Part shown: one piece after another, positions 7,343 to 14,539 of the stretch
How positions within the stretch are numbered: the stretch's first letter is position 1
Layout: each line of letters starts with the position of its first letter
Notes under the pieces: model-generated
Databases searched by the model: none
What the model saw: only the letters and a program-made list of their open reading frames with translations
Told to the model about the DNA's origin: nothing
Origin: Candidatus Gastranaerophilales bacterium
Lineage (GTDB): Bacteria; Cyanobacteriota; Vampirovibrionia; Gastranaerophilales; Gastranaerophilaceae
Length of the DNA: 39,142 bases
Direction of reading: 5' to 3'
Assembly: GCA_944324225.1 (NCBI GenBank)
Contig: CALUVL010000019.1
Span: 1 to 39,142 of the forward strand
Program-made: the position numbers and the translations under genes

Positions 7343-7418
7343 CTACATTGACATTAATCACTCTGAATAGTCTGTGCATCAAGTCATTACAGGTGTTTCG
7401 TATCATTCGGACACATTA
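7343..7418 (-). repeat. repeated intercistronic element, family E copy 1
   Basis: Read leftwards: GTGTCCGAATGATACGAAA, then CUGU, AAUGACUU, ACAG and AGAGTGATTAATGTC. The first part forms a 5-bp hairpin (GUGUC/GAUAC). The second helix changes bases between copies while the AAUGACUU block stays fixed. It begins at the stop codon of the 7416 gene and ends about 22 bases before the start at 7318. Three related copies follow to the right. It is either a structured RNA or a repeated operator. Confidence 0.7.
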
Positions 7419-7667
7419 ATCAAGTGGCATAGCATCTTGAACATCAAGAGCTGTTATATTTGGCAACAGCGTCATTTCTCTTACTGTAATATTATTGCTA
7501 TTATCGTCTTCTCCTATTTCAATAAGGCAGTCCTCACTGTTAAGATTTTGTCTTAATATAAGTCTTGCAATTTTTTGTGCTTCGGTTTCACCTGCCGCTT
7601 TTACTTGAAGATCTCCGCTAATATGTACCGTTGCGGAAAATCTGATATTATATGCTGTCTGTTTCAT
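7416..7667 (-). CDS. hypothetical small protein
   Basis: An 83-residue protein preceded by GAAAGGA. It opens with a beta-rich stretch (NIRFSATVHISGDLQVKA) followed by a helix (ETEAQKIARLIL), an alternating pattern as in small ferredoxin-like folds. I do not recognise a family. It lies in a row of small genes separated by repeated elements. Confidence 0.65.
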   Translation of the reverse strand: MKQTAYNIRFSATVHISGDLQVKAAGETEAQKIARLILRQNLNSEDCLIEIGEDDNSNNITVREMTLLPNITALDVQDAMPLD

Positions 7668-7687
7668 AATTTAATCCTTTCTTTGGT

Positions 7688-7768
7688 TGTCTACATTAGC
7701 ATTAATCGCTCTAAATAGTCTGTATCTCAAGTCATTGTAGACGTTTTGTATCATTCAGACACAATGTT
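7688..7768 (-). repeat. repeated intercistronic element, family E copy 2
   Basis: Read leftwards: GTGTCTGAATGATACAAAA, helix GUCU...AGAC around CAATGACTT, then AGAGCGATTAATG. A further perfect 7-bp pair GUCUACA/UGUAGAC is possible across the element and is not shared by all copies. It separates the genes at 7776 and 7416 and ends about 20 bases before the start at 7667. Confidence 0.7.
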
Positions 7769-7775
7769 TATTGAT

Positions 7776-7979
7776 TTAAAAATCCTCCTCGTCATCCCAG
7801 CCATTGCCAGATTGAGATTTTACAATCGTAATTTGGAACTCGTCCCCATTTTTAAATTTAATAACAACTCCTTGATTTCTTGTTAAAAGACCACAATTGT
7901 CAAAAGTATCGACATAGCTTATGTCTTTATCCTCATACAATTTGTCAATCAAATAATTTTCCAGTTGTCTGTTGTTCAT
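7776..7979 (-). CDS. hypothetical small protein
   Basis: A 67-residue acidic protein with a ribosome site AAGGAGAC 7 bases upstream. The pattern is a helix (LENYLIDKLYED) followed by beta strands (GVVIKFKNGDEFQITIVK), which could be a small alpha-beta domain. No family is recognised. Confidence 0.65.
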   Translation of the reverse strand: MNNRQLENYLIDKLYEDKDISYVDTFDNCGLLTRNQGVVIKFKNGDEFQITIVKSQSGNGWDDEEDF

Positions 7980-8001
7980 AATTTTGTCTCCTTATGTTTT
8001 G

Positions 8002-8080
8002 TTATACACTGACATTCATCACTCTTGGCAGGGCAAAAGTGAAGTCATTGCAGACATTTCGTATCATTCAGACACATTAA
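8002..8080 (-). repeat. repeated intercistronic element, family E copy 3
   Basis: Read leftwards: GTGTCTGAATGATACGAAA, GCAATGACTT, a hairpin CACUUUUG/CAAGAGUG with a CCCUGC loop, then ATGAATGTC. The conserved blocks match the other copies, while the loop that joins them is different in sequence. It starts at the stop codon of the 8081 gene and ends about 20 bases before the start at 7979. Confidence 0.7.
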
Positions 8081-8335
8081 TTAAAGGATACGTTCAATAT
8101 ACCAGTTTGAATTTTGCAAATTATTGAAATTCCAACGCAAGCTGAAGTAAAAATCGGATTCAAAATTATTGTTTGGTTTAACAAATGACGGCAGAAAATT
8201 TTTCCGGCTTTCTTGCTTTTCAAAATTATCAAGAGCCGTTTTTAATTCGGCTTTAAATTTTTCCTTAAATTCCGGCAGGGTTAATTCCAAGAGTTCACGA
8301 GTTCTTTTATTTTTTACAATAATTTTTTGTGCCAT
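8081..8335 (-). CDS. hypothetical small protein
   Basis: An 84-residue protein. The N-terminal half is a basic strand plus a long helix (LPEFKEKFKAELKTALDNFEK). The C-terminal half is rich in N, F and W. No family is recognised. The spacer upstream holds a strong hairpin instead of a family E element. Confidence 0.6.
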   Translation of the reverse strand: MAQKIIVKNKRTRELLELTLPEFKEKFKAELKTALDNFEKQESRKNFLPSFVKPNNNFESDFYFSLRWNFNNLQNSNWYIERIL

Positions 8336-8393
8336 AGTTCAATCCTATTCCTTTATTATTCATGTGTCTATTACCCGATTGGGGTTATTTATA

Positions 8394-8416
8394 AAGGGGG
8401 AGAATATCTCCCCCTT
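8394..8416 (-). terminator. strong hairpin after the DUF4268-like gene
   Basis: A 10-bp perfect stem AAGGGGGAGA/TCTCCCCCTT with an ATA loop, only 3 bases from the stop codon at 8419. The run after it (TATAAATAA) is only partly T-rich, so termination may be partial; it could instead protect the 3' end of a processed mRNA. Confidence 0.55.
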
Positions 8417-8418
8417 AG

Positions 8419-9231
8419 TTATAGATATTTATAAATGATGGCTTTCAACTCTGCCCCCATTTTTACTTGTTCTAATATTGCCTTTTCGTGGTTTTCCGGA
8501 TTATTGACATCAATTTCAAAGACTTTTCTTATTTTTGTGGACTTGGTATTATCCTTGCAATACCACTCTAGTTCGCCGATTTCATCCTCTATCTTATCTT
8601 TTAAGTCAAAGAAAAATTCATAAATTGACTTATTGTTATTGATTGCAATCTCAGATGCAACATAGTTTTTAGCGGTATTCACCGTTTGTAAAATTTGAAT
8701 GCCGGCTTTTCCTATTGAGATATATTGATAATGTCTCGGCAGAGTCTCGCTTATTTGCATTTCTGGGTATTCACTTGCATCGCAAAGTTCAATATATTTG
8801 TCCCAATATTTCTTTTGTAATTGTTTTGAGGGTGTATTTGTATTTACTTCTCGTTTTTGCTTAACAACGAGTTCTGGTTTCAAAACGGGTTCAAACTCTA
8901 TTTTATCCTCGTTCAGAACTGCTTTAATGATAAATATACCGCAGTAATTTTTATCGAAAAAAAGATTTAACTTTAAAGCGATATTTTTTAAATCTTCTTT
9001 CTCGTTGACGATAAACCAGAAAATATACGCTTTTTGATTACCCTCTAATTGCCTTATAATTTCTATTAAACCATCTGAACTTTGTGTAAGTTGCGGATAA
9101 ATAATTTGTAACGGTCGAGGCGGATAATCTTTGAGTAAATTTTTGATTACCGTATCGGCATTTTGTTCAATGTAATCTGAGAAGTTTTGTCTGCTTTTTA
9201 AAACTTCAGTTGCTGTGATTGTTTCTGTCAT
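8419..9231 (-). CDS. DUF4268-like protein
   Basis: A 270-residue protein with GGAGGTCAAT before the ATG. Residues of about 135-270 resemble DUF4268: a YWDKYIELCD opening, a PRHYQYISIG block, a long IYEFFFDLKDKIEDEIGELEW helix pair and a final K/E-rich helix. This domain is found with nuclease-like N-termini. Residues 1-120 contain a beta-alpha-beta pattern (KAYIFWFIVNEKEDLKNIA, CGIFIIKAVL) that could be such a domain, but I see no clear D-ExK motif. A nuclease, host-takeover or defence role is possible. The element at 9250 precedes it. Confidence 0.65.
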   Translation of the reverse strand: MTETITATEVLKSRQNFSDYIEQNADTVIKNLLKDYPPRPLQIIYPQLTQSSDGLIEIIRQLEGNQKAYIFWFIVNEKEDLKNIALKLNLFFDKNYCGIFIIKAVLNEDKIEFEPVLKPELVVKQKREVNTNTPSKQLQKKYWDKYIELCDASEYPEMQISETLPRHYQYISIGKAGIQILQTVNTAKNYVASEIAINNNKSIYEFFFDLKDKIEDEIGELEWYCKDNTKSTKIRKVFEIDVNNPENHEKAILEQVKMGAELKAIIYKYL

Positions 9232-9249
9232 ATTGACCTCCTTTATTTA

Positions 9250-9328
9250 TTAACAACCACATTCATCGCTCTGAAGAGAAAGAATTGGAAGTCATTGCTC
9301 CCAATTCCGTATCATTCAGACACAATTA
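9250..9328 (-). repeat. repeated intercistronic element, family E copy 4
   Basis: Read leftwards: GTGTCTGAATGATACG, then a perfect 7-bp helix GAAUUGG/CCAAUUC around a GAGCAATGACTT loop, then CAGAGCGATGAATG. The long, completely different helix compared with the other copies is good covariation support for an RNA hairpin presenting AAUGACUU. It lies between the genes at 9326 and 8419. Confidence 0.75.
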
Positions 9329-9880
9329 AGAATTCCCCATATCAATACTATATGGACTTATTTCTTTTAATTTGTTTAATTTTGCTATCCCATGGGGCAT
9401 TACGCTATATCCGCCTTTTGGTGATTCTACAATGGTTGGATGGTCTCGGTATGCAGTGCTGACTAAATTTTGTCTTGATTGTTCGTAAGCTTTTCTAGCA
9501 TTCTGAGGGCTTTTATACACAGTCCTTACACCCTTTTCGCCCTTATATTGATAAGTTCTCGGAATATCTCGAATTTTTTTGCTTGTAAGTTTGGAAGCCT
9601 CATCTAGATATTGTTTAGCCCGAACTTTTGCTTTATCCGCTCTTGCTTGAGCCTCTTTTGCATATTGAGTATAATCTTTTGCTAATTGTTTTTTGCCGAG
9701 TTGTTTATACCTTTTTGCCATAGCTCTTTCAGTAGCAGCTCTTCTTGAAAATTCATAAGCCTCGTCATCATATTTATATGATTTATTTAACAATGAGTTC
9801 AATTTATTTTCGGTTTTGGCATCAATAGATTTGCTTGCTCCACCACCGCCACGACTTCCGCCTGAACCACGTCCTCCCAT
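9326..9880 (-). CDS. MGGRG-type phage protein B
   Basis: A 184-residue protein opening with MGGRGSGGSRGGGGA, a glycine-rich start shared with the next gene upstream. After it comes a long, basic helical part full of A, K, R and Y (about 25-110) and a conserved-looking C-terminus (PTIVESPKGGYSVMPHG). Phage proteins with an MGGRG start are common, but the function of the tag is not known to me; a packaging or processing signal is possible. It lies 3 bases downstream of its paralogous-tagged neighbour, in one operon. Confidence 0.7.
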   Translation of the reverse strand: MGGRGSGGSRGGGGASKSIDAKTENKLNSLLNKSYKYDDEAYEFSRRAATERAMAKRYKQLGKKQLAKDYTQYAKEAQARADKAKVRAKQYLDEASKLTSKKIRDIPRTYQYKGEKGVRTVYKSPQNARKAYEQSRQNLVSTAYRDHPTIVESPKGGYSVMPHGIAKLNKLKEISPYSIDMGNS

Positions 9881-9883
9881 ATA

Positions 9884-10525
9884 TTAATCTCCTTTCATTT
9901 TTGGAATATCTACACCAATCCAATTTTTTTCTTCTTGCGACCAAGAAAGTTTTCTGCCGGATTGTCTGGATATTCGTTTAACTACTTTATCAATTTGAGA
10001 ACGACTTGATTTATGCAGGACTTGCCAATCATAATCTTCCTCGTCTCTTGCATCAGAAGGATTTTTCCATTTACCAAGACTTCGAACCGAAACATTTATG
10101 AAATCTCCATAATCTTCAACTCTAAAGTCACTTCGGCGAATGTATCCATCAGTTGAAACTTTACTTATTAATTCATCTTTCAAATTAGAAACTGTGCTGT
10201 CCATAGACATTTTTGCCTTTTTAGCACGTGGTTTCTTTTCTGTTTTTATACCGTTTTTGAGGTTTTCTGCACGTTTAGCACGAGCCTTGGCTAAAGCATC
10301 AAGACGTTTTTGTTTTAAATCTGCTGCTTTTTTAGCATCAAGTTCATCAATTCTTTTTTTGATAGACTCCATGGCTCGTACTCTTTCTTCAGTTGTATAA
10401 GCTGGATTTCCTGAAATACTGTTATACAATCTAATAAGCTCGTCTTTGTCTGTTATACCTTCTCCGATATTTCTTGAGGCAGCACCGCCGCCATTTTTAC
10501 TTCCTCCGGATCCTCGACCGCCCAT
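9884..10525 (-). CDS. MGGRG-type phage protein A
   Basis: A 213-residue basic protein with the N-terminal tag MGGRGSGGSKNGGGA. A K/R-rich coiled-coil-like stretch follows (about 45-110, with repeats of the kind RAKRAENLKNG). The C-terminus is more globular (DFINVSVRSLGKW, and SGRKLSWSQEEKNWIGVDI). No catalytic motif is visible. Beyond the tag it is not obviously homologous to the next gene, so the shared start may be a mobile signal rather than common descent of the whole protein. Confidence 0.7.
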   Translation of the reverse strand: MGGRGSGGSKNGGGAASRNIGEGITDKDELIRLYNSISGNPAYTTEERVRAMESIKKRIDELDAKKAADLKQKRLDALAKARAKRAENLKNGIKTEKKPRAKKAKMSMDSTVSNLKDELISKVSTDGYIRRSDFRVEDYGDFINVSVRSLGKWKNPSDARDEEDYDWQVLHKSSRSQIDKVVKRISRQSGRKLSWSQEEKNWIGVDIPKMKGD

Positions 10526-10527
10526 TT

Positions 10528-11151
10528 TTACCTGCCTTTCTTTTTATTCCATTTGCTTGTGTAAGGTTCGAACCATTGAAGATTTTTGTATCCTTCAAGT
10601 TCGGTCAGTCTGTTTCCATAAATCAAAATACGCTTGGGTTCAAGTTGTTTTAACATTTCTTTAAAGCCCTGCATAAAGAGTCTTTCAGCATTTTTGTCAT
10701 TAACAACTCCGACAGTACCAATTGCAACAACAGAATTTTTAGGAATACCAAGGAATGCATATTTATAACTGGATTCATCCGACCAACTGATTGTTGGAAT
10801 AACTTTGATTCCCTTACTTTGCCAATAAGCAGCACACCAGCGGTTTCTGTAAACCTGCCAAATTTGGAACGCTTCGGGGTAATTTGTGTACATTGAAAAA
10901 TCAGGAGACAACACCCCTGCATATTTTTTCAATTCTTCTATTTGAGAGTCAGCATTTTTCCAACACCGCTCAAATCTATAATCATCTAAGAAAAAGTGTG
11001 CCGTCCCTTTCCTGTTGGAATCTACCCGATAAGGGATGAGTTCTTTTACTTCGAACTCATCCGGGATAATATCGGGTATGCCATAGGAATTGGAGGAAGC
11101 AAAGAAACCTTTTTCAACATTTTGTACGTTTAATAAATCTCTCCAAGACAT
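10528..11151 (-). CDS. DUF4417-like protein
   Basis: A 207-residue protein. I prefer the ATG at 11151, 7 bases after GGTGG, over an upstream TTG at 11157. It matches the DUF4417 pattern: HFFLDDYRFE near residue 55, a YWQSKGIKVIPTISWSD block near 112, FLGIPKNSVVAIGTVG, and a C-terminal LEPKRILIYGN. The family is widespread in phages and mobile elements and has no established activity. It lies between the lysis-associated genes and the MGGRG proteins. Confidence 0.8.
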   Translation of the reverse strand: MSWRDLLNVQNVEKGFFASSNSYGIPDIIPDEFEVKELIPYRVDSNRKGTAHFFLDDYRFERCWKNADSQIEELKKYAGVLSPDFSMYTNYPEAFQIWQVYRNRWCAAYWQSKGIKVIPTISWSDESSYKYAFLGIPKNSVVAIGTVGVVNDKNAERLFMQGFKEMLKQLEPKRILIYGNRLTELEGYKNLQWFEPYTSKWNKKKGR

Positions 11152-11153
11152 AA

Positions 11154-11396
11154 TCAATCCACCTTATTAAATTTTTTTATTAACGATTTCAGCTTTCGCT
11201 GATCCTTTTTAGACATTGAAGATTTATATTTTTGAGCAATTTCAATAATCTGCTCTGCATAATTGCCGGCTTTTTCCAAATCTTCCTTGTCCTGAATAAT
11301 TGAGGAAGCCTCCTGATTTTCAATCTTTGTCTGACCGTACCTCGCAATTTGCGAGATACAGTCACATAAAGATTTAATCATTGCAGAAAACCACAT
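11154..11396 (-). CDS. hypothetical small protein in lysis region
   Basis: An 80-residue protein. Its first 20 residues are moderately hydrophobic (MWFSAMIKSLCDCISQIA), the rest a charged helix ending KKDQRKLKSLIKKFNKVD. It might be a small membrane-associated or spanin-like protein, because it follows the amidase, but there is no clear transmembrane segment. It overlaps the start region of the DUF4417 gene. Confidence 0.6.
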   Translation of the reverse strand: MWFSAMIKSLCDCISQIARYGQTKIENQEASSIIQDKEDLEKAGNYAEQIIEIAQKYKSSMSKKDQRKLKSLIKKFNKVD

Positions 11397-11400
11397 CTGC

Positions 11401-11691
11401 TTATTTCCTCAAATCCGCAACTACTGTCAAGAGGTGATTGGCAAATGTTTCAATAGCGTTCACACCCTGATTAAAACAATAATCGTCCAGAGCATTCGGA
11501 GATGTTTTAATCTTTTCTTTCAGTTTTTTCAAACTGTCAAGAGCCGGCTGTGTTGCTTTTGCGAGATTTTCATAGAGTTTTGTAATATACTTGGGAACAT
11601 TCTTTTCCGCAAGATTAATTACAAAAGGTTCAATGGCATCCCACAGTTCATTCAAGACCTTCCAGTCTTTAAGCCACGAGAATAAACTCAT
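11401..11691 (-). CDS. hypothetical protein downstream of amidase
   Basis: A 96-residue, mostly helical protein with amphipathic helices (LFSWLKDWKVLNELWDAI, ALDSLKKLKEKIK). It starts inside the end of the amidase gene (23-base overlap), with GGAGAC upstream, so translation is coupled. I do not recognise it; a lysis accessory is possible from context only. Confidence 0.6.
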   Translation of the reverse strand: MSLFSWLKDWKVLNELWDAIEPFVINLAEKNVPKYITKLYENLAKATQPALDSLKKLKEKIKTSPNALDDYCFNQGVNAIETFANHLLTVVADLRK

Positions 11692-12226
11692 AGTAGTCTC
11701 CTTTCTTAATAAACTTGTATTTGTTTGCTTTTATCTTGGTTCTGTACCAGGATATTTTTTGTCTGAGATATGTACCGACACTATTCGGGGATAAATACGG
11801 CAAGTAGTGAAGATAAGTAATATCTATCTTGCCTTCACGTTTGTTTTTGGCTCGTCTTTGGTCGAACTCATAATGCGTAAATACTGATTTTTCAGTAATT
11901 AAAATTCCGTATTTTACGGATAAATACCCTGCAAGGCAGCACAATGATTCAACCTGTTTTTGAGTAAGCGGATATTTTGTCTGCTTTTTATCGGATGTAA
12001 AACCTGCCATTCCGCAGACAGATAATCCTACACAGCCGGTATTTCCGCCTCCGCAGTGCATTGCATAACTGCCGTCATAGCAGTTTAAGTTATCTTCAGG
12101 CTTATGTTTTCCTGCATAGATTCTGCCGTATTTATCCACGCAATAATGGTATGCTGCCAAATCTTCCTTACAGGGGAAATTCGAGCCTGCTGTCCAGTGC
12201 AGGCAAATTTTATTCAAGGTTGCCAT
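11669..12226 (-). CDS. N-acetylmuramoyl-L-alanine amidase (endolysin)
   Basis: A 185-residue Amidase_2/PGRP-type protein that would cut the bond between muramic acid and the stem peptide. The zinc ligands are visible: H11 in CLHWTAG, an HYE motif near residue 118 (FTHYEFD), and nearby D/C positions expected of the fold. AAYHYCVDKYGRIYAGK and NTGCVGLSVCG are typical core blocks. There is no signal peptide, so release would need a holin. It is rich in cysteine. It follows the fibre chaperone gene with a 17-base overlap. Confidence 0.88.
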   Translation of the reverse strand: MATLNKICLHWTAGSNFPCKEDLAAYHYCVDKYGRIYAGKHKPEDNLNCYDGSYAMHCGGGNTGCVGLSVCGMAGFTSDKKQTKYPLTQKQVESLCCLAGYLSVKYGILITEKSVFTHYEFDQRRAKNKREGKIDITYLHYLPYLSPNSVGTYLRQKISWYRTKIKANKYKFIKKGDYYEFILVA

Positions 12227-12647
12227 ATTTTTCTCCTCTTATTACTGAATCTCTTGCACTTTGACGGTCAACAAGCAGTTGTTGATATTCTTCTTCCGTC
12301 AATGAAGTTTCTATCCCCTGAGCCTGCTGATCCCTATGTCGTGTTACTTTCCAATCCGTATCATTTAAAAAATTAAGTGCAGTATTTGTTGTTGTCACAA
12401 CCTGATTTATTTCTGCAAGTTCTTGTAACTCTTCACTTGAATATTTTTGATAAATCCCGTTTGTGTCTAAATAATACAAATTTGGTTCAGAGGCAAAAAC
12501 GACACCACCAAACATTACAATATCTTTTCCATTGGATTGCTCTGACAAAAGTTCCTGCCATTCATCATCAGAAAGCTGAATTGCTCCGTCAAATTTTTCG
12601 TCATAAAACCCGTAGCCTACATTTTCTTTAAATCCGAAATATTTCAT
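12210..12647 (-). CDS. tail fibre assembly chaperone
   Basis: A 145-residue protein of the Mu gpU / caudo_TAP type. The start is the ATG at 12647, 5 bases after AAAGGAG; the upstream in-frame start lacks a ribosome site and would overlap the fibre gene. It opens with MKYFGFKENVGYGFYDE and has IQLSDDEWQELLSEQSNGKDI, a pattern typical of these chaperones. The C-terminus (TSLTEEEYQQLLVDRQSARDSV) is also characteristic. It probably folds the fibre tip encoded just upstream. Confidence 0.8.
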   Translation of the reverse strand: MKYFGFKENVGYGFYDEKFDGAIQLSDDEWQELLSEQSNGKDIVMFGGVVFASEPNLYYLDTNGIYQKYSSEELQELAEINQVVTTTNTALNFLNDTDWKVTRHRDQQAQGIETSLTEEEYQQLLVDRQSARDSVIRGEKYGNLE

Positions 12648-12660
12648 AAAACTCCTTTCA

Positions 12661-13143
12661 TTACCAACCAATGGCAATCCAGTCTATATTTGCACTTCCC
12701 TGTTCAAATCTACTGGTAATATGGAATCTGTTAGCCGCAACTCTGTAAACTTGAGCGGTTGAACCTTTATTACCTGCTCCCTGATAATATCCGGCTGCTA
12801 TTGCAAGTGCTCCACAGGTTGTAGGAAATGCAATAGGAAAATAAATATCTCTTGAAGTTCCAAAACCAAAACCTGTTGCACATCCCCATTGAATAATAAC
12901 TGACTTGCCACTTGTAACAGGGATTTTAATATATCCGTTTCCCTTCAAGCTAACACCTTGACCTAAAACTTGTGAAACAATATTTTTCACAAAATCAGTA
13001 TTTACGGTTGTAGGATTAACTACAGAAGTCCCAGTTCCCATGAATAATTCTTTTGTATCTTCACACCAAAGCGGCATACCGGAGGGAGCAGAAGCGGGTA
13101 AATCGGCTTTATTACCACGCCGAATTCGTATATTAGTCGGCAT
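12661..13143 (-). CDS. tail fibre tip with gp53-like C-terminal domain
   Basis: A 160-residue protein. Residues 1-40 (NIRIRRGNKADLP, SGMPLWCEDTKELFMG) repeat the N-terminal module of the next gene upstream. Residues of about 85-160 match the gp53-like fibre C-terminal domain: GNGYIKIP, VIIQWGCATG, IYFPIAFPTTCGALAIAAG and a final IDWIAIGW. This domain is the receptor-binding tip of many contractile-tail fibres. The start overlaps the previous stop (ATG/TAA). No reverse transcriptase or template repeat is nearby, so this is not a diversity-generating system. Confidence 0.8.
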   Translation of the reverse strand: MPTNIRIRRGNKADLPASAPSGMPLWCEDTKELFMGTGTSVVNPTTVNTDFVKNIVSQVLGQGVSLKGNGYIKIPVTSGKSVIIQWGCATGFGFGTSRDIYFPIAFPTTCGALAIAAGYYQGAGNKGSTAQVYRVAANRFHITSRFEQGSANIDWIAIGW

Positions 13144-13826
13144 TAAAATGTTCCTCCATCAACATCTCCCATATAAACTGTTGTAAATTCAAGCCCATCT
13201 TCAGCTTCATTTACGACAAGGATTTTTCCTTTATTTCCTGTAAGTTCCCCCGGACAATCTGCCAAATCCGTAAAATTTTGCGGAACAAAAGGTCTGCCCT
13301 GAATATTTTCCCAGTCAATTACCATATCCAAATCCTTTAATTCGGATATTTTTATCCACTGTGTACCATTACAAACATATTCTGCCCCGCCCGTTTCAAC
13401 GGTTTCATCTGCCGTTGCATCAATTACAAGAGCATGTAAACCTGAAAATTTTTCTAATGCATCACGTGCTGCAATATCATCTACAACATATGCATCTTTA
13501 AACACAGAAGGAATTTGTGTTGTCGGGATTTTTCCGTTGACATCCAATGATGCAAGTCCGTTATTCTGCCCTCTTTGTAATGCAATCCGGTTATCAACTG
13601 CTGTTGCAAAATCCGTTACATTGGCAGAAGTATGTGTATGACCTACATCTGATTTTGTTGCAAGATACTCCGCAAGCTGTTGAGCGTTATTAAAGGCTGT
13701 TAGAGCTTTTCCTTCACCGTTGCCTATATAAAATTTCTTTTCATCTGTTGTGTATAAAAGTGCACCTGCCGAAGCTTCACTCGGCAAATTCGCTTTAAGT
13801 CCACGTTTAATCTGAATTGTTCCCAT
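13143..13826 (-). CDS. tail fibre protein, Mtd-N-like start
   Basis: A 227-residue protein. The N-terminal IQIKRGLKANLP...AGALLYTTDEKKFYIGNG is the fibre module shared with the following gene. HTHTSANVTDF followed by ALQRGQNNGLASLDVNGKIPTTQIP is a classic fibre shaft repeat. The C-terminus carries another DLADCPGELTGNKGKILVVN repeat element. It likely forms the fibre shaft, with the shorter following protein as tip. Ribosome site AAGGAG precedes the ATG. Confidence 0.8.
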   Translation of the reverse strand: MGTIQIKRGLKANLPSEASAGALLYTTDEKKFYIGNGEGKALTAFNNAQQLAEYLATKSDVGHTHTSANVTDFATAVDNRIALQRGQNNGLASLDVNGKIPTTQIPSVFKDAYVVDDIAARDALEKFSGLHALVIDATADETVETGGAEYVCNGTQWIKISELKDLDMVIDWENIQGRPFVPQNFTDLADCPGELTGNKGKILVVNEAEDGLEFTTVYMGDVDGGTF

Positions 13827-13846
13827 AAATAAATCTCCTTTTGTTT

Positions 13847-14539
13847 CTAAAATTCACCTGCATCAATATTTTCAGCATCATCAACAATACCGTTCTGATT
13901 TTTATCGTAAATACTTGTGTTCATTATCAAATCAGGAAGAACAGGCGGCTGAGGTATTTCAATATCTCCCTTGTCAGTAAACAGTCCGCCATCAACAAAC
14001 TCACAAGAATCAACAACTCCATTGCCATTTGTGTCATATAACCAAATCGGCATTAAATCAGGGTGTTGATGACTTTTTATTAAATCTGTTACAAATTCCA
14101 CTGAAGCATACTGGATGCTTGGATCAATTTTTATTTGTACGGCATCGGGATTTATCCCTTTTAATCTCACCTTAATCCATATATCTTTAATTCCGCCCTG
14201 TTCCTCCTGCGGTTTATAAGTTAATGGCTGTCTTGCAATTAAAATTAAATTATTTAAACTATCAAAAACACCGACTTCTCTGATATAAAATCCGCCAATG
14301 TTATGCGGTATTAGAGCCGTTGCAGAAACTCCGTCAACTTCCTGAGTTTCAGCACGATAAATCTCATTAACCAATGCTGTCTGATCCTGACGCATTTCGT
14401 AATATTCGCCGCAAGCATCACCCACAGCAATGTATTTTAAGTCTAATTTCGTTCCGGCTATCAAAGCCGCATTTATCTTCTCAAAACCTATATATGTAAT
14501 TATTGAATTAAACTTCATTTCCTCAACAGAAGAAGTCAT
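13847..14539 (-). CDS. tail-collar fibre protein with two Ca-binding-like loops
   Basis: A 230-residue protein starting at the ATG at 14539, after GAGGAGG and overlapping the gpI stop as ATGA. The first 150 residues match the tail-collar fibre N-terminal family (phage P2 gpH-like): ITYIGFEKINAALIAGTKLDL, a VGDA block and GFYIREVGVFD. The C-terminal 80 residues hold two loops, YDTNGNGVVDSCEF and YDKNQNGIVDDAEN, that match the DxNxNGxxD pattern of EF-hand or dockerin calcium loops. Such loops are uncommon in phage fibres; they could stabilise the shaft or dock a further fibre subunit. Confidence 0.82.
   Translation of the reverse strand: MTSSVEEMKFNSIITYIGFEKINAALIAGTKLDLKYIAVGDACGEYYEMRQDQTALVNEIYRAETQEVDGVSATALIPHNIGGFYIREVGVFDSLNNLILIARQPLTYKPQEEQGGIKDIWIKVRLKGINPDAVQIKIDPSIQYASVEFVTDLIKSHQHPDLMPIWLYDTNGNGVVDSCEFVDGGLFTDKGDIEIPQPPVLPDLIMNTSIYDKNQNGIVDDAENIDAGEF

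Noticed and set aside
7343..9328. Family E repeats as a CRISPR array
   Set aside because: Copies are far apart, diverged, and separated by genes rather than by short spacers.
7343..9328. Family E as hammerhead ribozymes
   Set aside because: There is a GAAA-like part, but no CUGANGA core and no matching stem order on either strand.
12661..13826. Diversity-generating retroelement at the fibre genes
   Set aside because: An Mtd-like start is present, but there is no reverse transcriptase ORF and no template/variable repeat pair.
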